Below are positions 57,428 through 64,000 of a DNA stretch of 64,000 bases, piece after piece; positions within the stretch are counted from its first letter, which is position 1; every line of letters starts with the position of its first letter. The notes below the pieces were generated by a model. The model searched no databases. It was not told the origin of the DNA and saw nothing but the letters and a program-made list of their open reading frames with translations. Origin of the DNA: Cronobacter malonaticus LMG 23826 (GTDB taxonomy: Bacteria > Pseudomonadota > Gammaproteobacteria > Enterobacterales > Enterobacteriaceae); assembly GCF_001277215.2 (NCBI RefSeq), contig NZ_CP013940.1, forward strand, positions 2,976,001 through 3,040,000, given 5' to 3'. The translations under genes were made by a program, and so were the position numbers.

Positions 57428-58702
57428 TTATTCGCCGGATGCCTGCTGGGCTTCCGGCTTGCCGTAAATCAGCAGCGGCTCGCTCTGGCCGGCAATCACC
57501 GACTCGTCGATGACCACTTTTTCCACTTCTTCCATGGACGGCAGATCGTACATGGTCTCAAGCAGCGCCGCTTCTACGATAGAGCGCAGACCACGCGCGC
57601 CGGTTTTACGGGACATCGCTTTCTTGGCGATGGCTTCCAGCGCTTCGTCGCGGAACTCAAGCTCCACACCTTCCAGATTAAACAGCGCCTGATACTGCTT
57701 GGTCAGGGCGTTTTTCGGCTCTTTCAGGATCTGGATCAGCGCGTCTTCGCTCAGCTCGTTCAGGGTGGCAACCACCGGCAGACGACCGATGAATTCCGGG
57801 ATCAAACCAAACTTGATCAGATCTTCCGGCTCCACCTGAGAGAGCAGTTCGCCTTCGGTCGCTTTCTGCGACTTGCCTTTGACCGTCGCGCCAAAACCAA
57901 TGCCGGAGCCGGTTTCTACGCGGTTTGCGATAACTTTATCGAGGCCCGCGAATGCGCCGCCGCAAATAAAGAGGATCTTGGAGGTATCCACCTGCAAGAA
58001 CTCCTGCTGCGGATGCTTGCGACCGCCCTGCGGCGGTACGGCAGCCACGGTACCTTCGATAAGCTTCAGCAGCGCCTGCTGAACGCCTTCGCCGGACACG
58101 TCGCGCGTGATGGACGGGTTATCGGATTTACGGGAGATTTTGTCGATCTCATCGATATACACGATGCCGCGCTGCGCTTTCTGTACGTCGTAGTCGCACT
58201 TCTGGAGCAGTTTCTGGATGATGTTTTCCACGTCCTCACCCACGTAACCAGCTTCGGTCAGCGTGGTGGCGTCAGCCATGGTGAACGGCACATCCAGCAG
58301 GCGCGCCAGGGTTTCGGCGAGCAGCGTTTTACCGCTACCGGTCGGGCCAATCAGCAGAATGTTACTTTTGCCAAGCTCAACGCCGTTAGACGTGTCGCCA
58401 TTGCGCAGACGTTTGTAGTGGTTATAGACCGCTACCGCCAGCACCTTTTTCGCCTTTTCCTGACCGATAACGTAATCGTCAAGATGGCTACGAATTTCAT
58501 GTGGCGTCGGCAGAGCGCTGCGTTCACGGTGCGGAGCCACTTCTTTAATCTCTTCGCGAATAATGTCGTTACACAGATCGACACACTCGTCGCAGATATA
58601 CACGGACGGCCCGGCAATCAGTTTGCGCACTTCATGCTGGCTTTTGCCGCAAAAAGAGCAGTACAACAGCTTGCCTGAGCTGTCTTTGCGCTTATCTGTC
58701 AT
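57428..58702 (-). CDS. clpX: Clp protease ATPase subunit ClpX
   Basis: 424-residue AAA+ unfoldase that feeds ClpP. N-terminal zinc-binding domain with [11 protein letters not shown] and CDECVDLC, Walker [16 protein letters not shown], Walker [13 protein letters not shown], and the ClpP-docking loop with IGFGA ([12 protein letters not shown]). Intact and E. coli-length. 123 bp separate it from clpP in the same direction. Confidence 0.98.
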   Translation of the reverse strand: MTDKRKDSSGKLLYCSFCGKSQHEVRKLIAGPSVYICDECVDLCNDIIREEIKEVAPHRERSALPTPHEIRSHLDDYVIGQEKAKKVLAVAVYNHYKRLRNGDTSNGVELGKSNILLIGPTGSGKTLLAETLARLLDVPFTMADATTLTEAGYVGEDVENIIQKLLQKCDYDVQKAQRGIVYIDEIDKISRKSDNPSITRDVSGEGVQQALLKLIEGTVAAVPPQGGRKHPQQEFLQVDTSKILFICGGAFAGLDKVIANRVETGSGIGFGATVKGKSQKATEGELLSQVEPEDLIKFGLIPEFIGRLPVVATLNELSEDALIQILKEPKNALTKQYQALFNLEGVELEFRDEALEAIAKKAMSRKTGARGLRSIVEAALLETMYDLPSMEEVEKVVIDESVIAGQSEPLLIYGKPEAQQASGE

Positions 58703-58825
58703 GAGTCAAAACCTCTTTTCTGTTCTTAGTGCCGCACGCGACAACGCCATGCCAATACCAGCGCCTGCCGCCAGGATACCGAGGACCACCTCTTAATGAG
58801 TATAGCGGCCCTCGCGTGGCGGGCG

Positions 58826-59449
58826 TCAGTTACGGTGGGTCATGATGGAGTCAACCAGACCATACTCTACTGCTTCACCTGCAGAGAGGAAACGGTCGCG
58901 CTCGGTGTCTCTCTCGATTTGTTCAAGAGGCTGGCCCGTATGTTGCGCCATCAGTTCGTTCATGCGTGCTTTCACTTTCAGGATTTCGCGGGCGTGGATT
59001 TCGATATCCGTCGCCTGCCCCTGGTAGCCGCCCAGCGGCTGGTGGATCATTACGCGCGAGTTGGGCAGGCAGAAACGTTTCCCTTTCGTGCCCGCGGTCA
59101 GCAGGAATGCGCCCATTGACGCCGCCTGGCCCATACAAATGGTGCTGACGTCCGGCTGAATAAACTGCATGGTGTCGTAGATAGACATCCCGGCGGTGAT
59201 TACCCCACCCGGCGAGTTAATGTAAAGATAGATGTCTTTCTCTGGGTTTTCCGCTTCCAGAAACAGCATCTGCGCGACAATCAGGTTGGCCATCTGGTCT
59301 TCGACCTGGCCGGTCAGAAAAATGATACGTTCCTTGAGCAGACGGGAGAAAATATCGTAAGAACGCTCGCCGCGCGAGGTCTGTTCAACAACCATCGGCA
59401 CCAGAGCCATATGGGGTGCAAATTGATCACGTTCGTCACTGTATGACAT
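58826..59449 (-). CDS. clpP: Clp protease proteolytic subunit ClpP
   Basis: 207-residue serine peptidase forming the tetradecameric chamber used by ClpX and ClpA. Catalytic Ser in [12 protein letters not shown], His in [15 protein letters not shown], and the following Asp are visible. N-terminal propeptide present. First gene of the clpP-clpX unit. Confidence 0.98.
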   Translation of the reverse strand: MSYSDERDQFAPHMALVPMVVEQTSRGERSYDIFSRLLKERIIFLTGQVEDQMANLIVAQMLFLEAENPEKDIYLYINSPGGVITAGMSIYDTMQFIQPDVSTICMGQAASMGAFLLTAGTKGKRFCLPNSRVMIHQPLGGYQGQATDIEIHAREILKVKARMNELMAQHTGQPLEQIERDTERDRFLSAGEAVEYGLVDSIMTHRN

Positions 59450-59692
59450 ATCCGTCTCCTGGATAAATATTCTGAGTAACCTGCTGCACTGATTCTACTT
59501 GAGACCGTACAGGATGACTATGCTCCTGCCGGTAAACACCTTACGGACGGATTATCAGCCAGTCGTTCACTTCTTACTGTTTCATTAATGGGGATAATGA
59601 TGCCCTGTTTCAAGCATAACAATCTTTTGCTGTTACGCTAACACCGAAACACCCATAACCCGCCATTTTTGGGTAGGAAAAGTGACAAAAAA
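59450..59692 (-). other. clpP upstream region
   Basis: Non-coding; contains the heat-shock promoter listed separately and the leader of clpP. Nothing else is recognised. Confidence 0.6.
59587..59615 (-). promoter_or_regulatory. Sigma-32 heat-shock promoter of clpP-clpX
   Basis: CTTGAAA, 14 bases, CCCCATTA on the minus strand: a full match to the -35 and nearly full for the -10 of the sigma-32 consensus; about 140 bp before clpP. Confidence 0.87.
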
Positions 59693-59716
59693 GCCCGTCA
59701 CCCTGCGGTGACGGGC
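59693..59716 (-). terminator. Terminator of tig
   Basis: GCCCGTCACC-GCAG-GGTGACGGGC followed by six T on the minus strand. Confidence 0.92.
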
Positions 59717-59749
59717 CCCATGTGCCTCGTCGTGAAACGATGAAAGGGC

Positions 59750-61317
<1,568 letters not shown>

Positions 61318-61338
61318 AAACGGCCGCGCAGGCCGTTT
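61318..61338 (-). terminator. Terminator of bolA
   Basis: AACGGCC-TGCGC-GGCCGTT followed by TTTGTTTT on the minus strand. Confidence 0.87.
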
Positions 61339-61398
61339 CGTTTTCTTACCGCTGGCGCAACATACTGGAAAAGCTCCCGACGTTGCAACTGTGATTGA

Positions 61399-61713
61399 TT
61401 AGGCCAGCGTGCCGGCTCCCCGACAGGCCGGTGAAGGCAGGACCGTATCCTGTAACCCTTCCCACTCTTTGAGGGTGTAGGTATGCAGCGCCAACGCATG
61501 CACCGTCGAGGCCAGCTCTTCGCTAAGGATGCCGTAAATGAGGCGGTGACGGTTTAAAAAACGCTCGCCAACAAAGCGATCGCTGACCAGCACGACTTTG
61601 AAATGGCTTTCAGAGCCTGCCGGTACGTTATGACGATAGCTTTCATCCACTACATCCAGAAAGACAGGCTCAAAGGCTGCCTTCAGTTTTTCTTCGATCT
61701 GCTCGCGTATCAT
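61399..61713 (-). CDS. bolA: Transcriptional and morphogenetic regulator BolA
   Basis: 104-residue BolA/IbaG-fold protein acting in stress morphology and with monothiol glutaredoxins in Fe-S handling. [32 protein letters not shown] and the conserved His in [15 protein letters not shown] are present. The tail ([11 protein letters not shown]) matches the E. coli form. ATG 61713 matches the family; ATG 61716 directly before it and closer to GGAGAG is equally possible. Confidence 0.95.
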   Translation of the reverse strand: MIREQIEEKLKAAFEPVFLDVVDESYRHNVPAGSESHFKVVLVSDRFVGERFLNRHRLIYGILSEELASTVHALALHTYTLKEWEGLQDTVLPSPACRGAGTLA

Positions 61714-62014
61714 CATAAGACTCTCCTCGACCACGCTGCGATGGCAGCCATCACTTTAAAGGTTAGCCGCTTTTACCGTTTCCATTGTCAAAAAACAACA
61801 CAATTTTAACTTTTGCAGCCGCTTCGCTTTGTGGCAGGCTTTGCGCCCGGTAGCGCCGTTTTACGGTAATTTTTCACGGCGTGAAGCCAGACGGCGGTCA
61901 TAAAAAAGACATTGCGTTATTTTCAGTCGCCTGGCCTCTTCCCCTCGCGCATGGCGATGCTATGATGGCGGGAATTTTCTTCTTTATTGCCCATGGACCG
62001 TTGAGAGCCTGAAC

Positions 62015-62593
62015 ATGTTAAAAAAAGTACTCTTCCCGCTCGTCGCCCTTTTTATGCTGGCCGGATGCGCCACTCCGCCGACGACGATTGAAGTCTCCCC
62101 GAAAATCACCCTCCCGCAGCAGGATCCGAGCCTGATGGGCGTGACCGTGAGCATCAACGGCGCTGACCAGCGTCAGGATCAGGCGCTCGCGAAAGTCACC
62201 CGCGACAACCAACTGGTGACGCTGACCGCCTCTCGCGATCTGCGTTTCCTGCTCCAGGAAGTGCTGGAAAAACAGATGACCTCCCGCGGTTACATGATTG
62301 GCCCAAGCGGCGCGGTGGATCTGCAAATCATCGTCAACCAGCTCTATGCTGACGTCTCGCAGGGTAACGTGCGCTACAACATCGCCACCAAAGCGGATAT
62401 CTCTATCATCGCCACCGCGAAAACCGGCAATAAGATGACCAAAAACTACCGCGCCAGCTACTCTGTTGAAGGCGCGTTCCAGGCGAGCAACAAAAACATC
62501 GCCGACGCCGTCAACTCCGTGCTGAGCGACACCATCGCGGATATGGCGCAGGACACCAGCATTCACGAGTTCATTAAACAGAACGCGCGTTAA
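62015..62593 (+). CDS. yajG: YajG family lipoprotein
   Basis: 192-residue lipoprotein of unknown function; signal peptide MLKKVLFPLVALFMLAGC with lipobox LAGC. Mature domain SLMGVTVSINGADQRQDQAL and VEGAFQASNKNIADAVNSVL fit the family. It sits directly upstream of ampG, as in E. coli, and separate from bolA, which is divergent. Confidence 0.95.
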   Translation: MLKKVLFPLVALFMLAGCATPPTTIEVSPKITLPQQDPSLMGVTVSINGADQRQDQALAKVTRDNQLVTLTASRDLRFLLQEVLEKQMTSRGYMIGPSGAVDLQIIVNQLYADVSQGNVRYNIATKADISIIATAKTGNKMTKNYRASYSVEGAFQASNKNIADAVNSVLSDTIADMAQDTSIHEFIKQNAR

Positions 62594-62610
62594 TCCTACT
62601 TGTTGTTAAA

Positions 62611-62636
62611 GGCCCGGTTCGCCGGGCCGCTTTTTT
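62611..62636 (+). terminator. Terminator or attenuator between yajG and ampG
   Basis: GGCCCGG-TTCG-CCGGGCC then GCTTTTTT. ampG starts 11 bp later, so some read-through is likely. Confidence 0.85.
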
Positions 62637-62646
62637 ACGGCCGCCC

Positions 62647-64000
62647 ATGCACAGTTCTTATTTACGTCTTTTCCAGCAGCCGAAATCCGCTATTTTACTG
62701 ATCCTCGGCTTCGCTTCTGGTCTCCCGCTGGCGCTTACGTCCGGCACGCTCCAGGCCTGGATGACGGTCGAAAATATCGATCTGAAAACCATCGGCTTTT
62801 TCTCCCTCGTTGGTCAGGCTTACGTCTTTAAATTTCTCTGGTCGCCAGTGATGGACCGCTATACGCCGCCGTTTCTCGGCAGACGCCGCGGCTGGCTGTT
62901 TATCACGCAGCTCCTGTTACTGGTCGCCATCGCCGCGATGGGCTTTTTAGAGCCGTCAACGCATCTGCGCTGGATGGCAGCGCTGGCGGTGTTGATTGCG
63001 TTCTGCTCGGCGTCGCAGGATATCGTGTTTGACGCCTGGAAAACGGACGTACTGCCCGCGGACGAACGCGGAACGGGCGCTGCGATTAGTGTTCTGGGCT
63101 ACCGGCTGGCGATGCTGGTGTCCGGCGGTCTTGCGCTCTGGATAGCGGACCACTGGCTTGGCTGGCAGGCTACGTACTGGCTGATGGCCGCGCTACTGAT
63201 CCCCTGCATTATCGCCACCTGGCTTGCGCCCGAACCGGACGAGGCGATCCCCGCGCCGCGCACGCTGGAGCAGGCAGTGGTCGCACCGCTGCGCGATTTC
63301 TTCGGGCGCAACAACGCCTGGCTTATTCTGCTGCTGATTGTGCTCTATAAGCTTGGCGACGCGTTCGCCATGAGTCTGACCACCACCTTTTTAATACGTG
63401 GGGTCGGCTTTGACGCCGGTCAGGTGGGGATGGTGAACAAGACGCTGGGGCTGCTCGCCACGATTATCGGCGCGCTTTTCGGCGGCGTGCTGATGCAACG
63501 GCTCTCGCTGTTCCGCGCGCTGCTGATTTTCGGCATTTTGCAGGCGGTCTCAAACGCGGGTTACTGGCTGCTGTCGGTGACGGATAAACATCTGCTGAGC
63601 ATGGCCGGGGCGGTCTTCTTTGAAAACCTGTGCGGCGGCATGGGCACCGCGGCGTTTGTGGCGCTACTGATGACGCTCTGTAATAAGTCGTTCTCGGCCA
63701 CACAGTTCGCCCTGCTTTCCGCGCTCTCGGCCGTGGGCCGCGTTTATGTCGGCCCGGTGGCAGGCTGGTTTGTGGAGGCTTACGGCTGGCCGACGTTTTA
63801 TCTTTTCTCGGTCGCAGCGGCCGTGCCGGGCCTTCTGCTTTTACAGTTGTGCAAGGGAACGCTGGAATATATGGGCGATACTGGCGAGTTCCTGCGCCGC
63901 CAGGCCTACCCGGCGGGCTACCGGTTTGCGCTGCGCCTGCTGCTGATTGGCTGCGTGCTGCTTGGCGTCTGGCTGCTGGTGATTATCAGCAACGCGCTCG
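62647..64000 (+). CDS. ampG: Muropeptide permease AmpG (3' end outside window)
   Basis: MFS importer of GlcNAc-anhydroMurNAc peptides for cell-wall recycling; needed for AmpR-driven beta-lactamase induction. About 451 codons are seen and the frame remains open at base 64000. It starts MHSSYLRLFQQPKSAILLIL and carries the AmpG marks GFASGLPLALTSGTLQAWM, WSPVMDRYTPPFLGRRRGW and CSASQDIVFDAWKTDVL. Multiple membrane helices throughout. Confidence 0.96.
   Translation, partial: MHSSYLRLFQQPKSAILLILGFASGLPLALTSGTLQAWMTVENIDLKTIGFFSLVGQAYVFKFLWSPVMDRYTPPFLGRRRGWLFITQLLLLVAIAAMGFLEPSTHLRWMAALAVLIAFCSASQDIVFDAWKTDVLPADERGTGAAISVLGYRLAMLVSGGLALWIADHWLGWQATYWLMAALLIPCIIATWLAPEPDEAIPAPRTLEQAVVAPLRDFFGRNNAWLILLLIVLYKLGDAFAMSLTTTFLIRGVGFDAGQVGMVNKTLGLLATIIGALFGGVLMQRLSLFRALLIFGILQAVSNAGYWLLSVTDKHLLSMAGAVFFENLCGGMGTAAFVALLMTLCNKSFSATQFALLSALSAVGRVYVGPVAGWFVEAYGWPTFYLFSVAAAVPGLLLLQLCKGTLEYMGDTGEFLRRQAYPAGYRFALRLLLIGCVLLGVWLLVIISNAL

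Overview
The window looks like chromosomal DNA of an enterobacterium close to Cronobacter. Evidence is the high-GC coding sequence, E. coli-like proteins throughout, and the conserved E. coli gene order (read in reverse) mscK-acrR-acrAB-tomB-hha-maa-ylaC ... ffs ... atl(ybaZ)-ybaY-tesB-amtB-glnK-mdlB-mdlA-decR-cof-ybaE-queC-fadM-ybaV-ppiD-hupB-lon-clpX-clpP-tig-bolA-yajG-ampG. The genus is an inference from gene content and repeat type; species cannot be fixed here.

Layout. 1-9.6 kb: end of mscK, the acrR/acrAB efflux locus with its operator, tomB-hha, maa, ylaC. 9.6-21 kb: accessory block with Zur-boxed zinc-free ribosomal protein paralogues (rpmE2-rpmJ2), a chemoreceptor behind a sigma-28-like promoter, a four-gene operon (2OG-Fe(II) oxygenase plus MetQ/N/I-like ABC importer) preceded by a cysteine-codon-rich leader peptide, a CSS/EAL phosphodiesterase, a GNAT enzyme, a divergent YczE/MocR pair, and a small RHH operon behind a triple Pho box. 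21.4 kb: ffs (4.5S RNA). 21.7-22.7 kb: palindromic repeats and a probable peptidoglycan-amidase/periplasmic-partner pair. 22.9-32.7 kb: complete type I-E CRISPR-Cas (14-repeat array, cas2-cas1-cas6e-cas5e-cas7e-cse2-cas8e-cas3) inserted between ffs and atl. 32.9-42.4 kb: atl, ybaY, tesB, amtB-glnK with sigma-54/NtrC signals, mdlAB, and the cysteine-response pair decR/cdsH. 42.8-46.1 kb: a lipoprotein and a giant 60-residue-repeat coiled-coil protein. 46-51 kb: cof, ybaE, queC, a metallo-beta-lactamase-fold protein and a second, cas-less CRISPR array. 51-64 kb: conserved housekeeping and proteostasis genes (fadM to ampG, running off the window).

The most notable finding lies between cas3 and cas8e. 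Two degenerate CRISPR repeats on the + strand flank a 25-nt pseudo-spacer. The first keeps the exact ATAAACCG crRNA 5' handle and the second keeps a full Cas6e-type CCCCGC/GCGGGG hairpin. The pseudo-spacer matches 19 of 25 positions of a site in the same intergenic region upstream of cas8e. That site carries a perfect AAG PAM, and three of the six mismatches fall on positions 6, 18 and 24, the bases type I-E Cascade does not read. This is the signature of a CreR/CreA-like pseudo-crRNA that would turn Cascade into an autorepressor of its own operon. Second-tier leads are the Cys-rich leader peptide (MRQRCCCACLFADNRL), the PhoB-boxed RHH operon, the amidase/partner pair beside the CRISPR array, and the leader of CRISPR2, which appears to carry a relic of the cas2 3' end.
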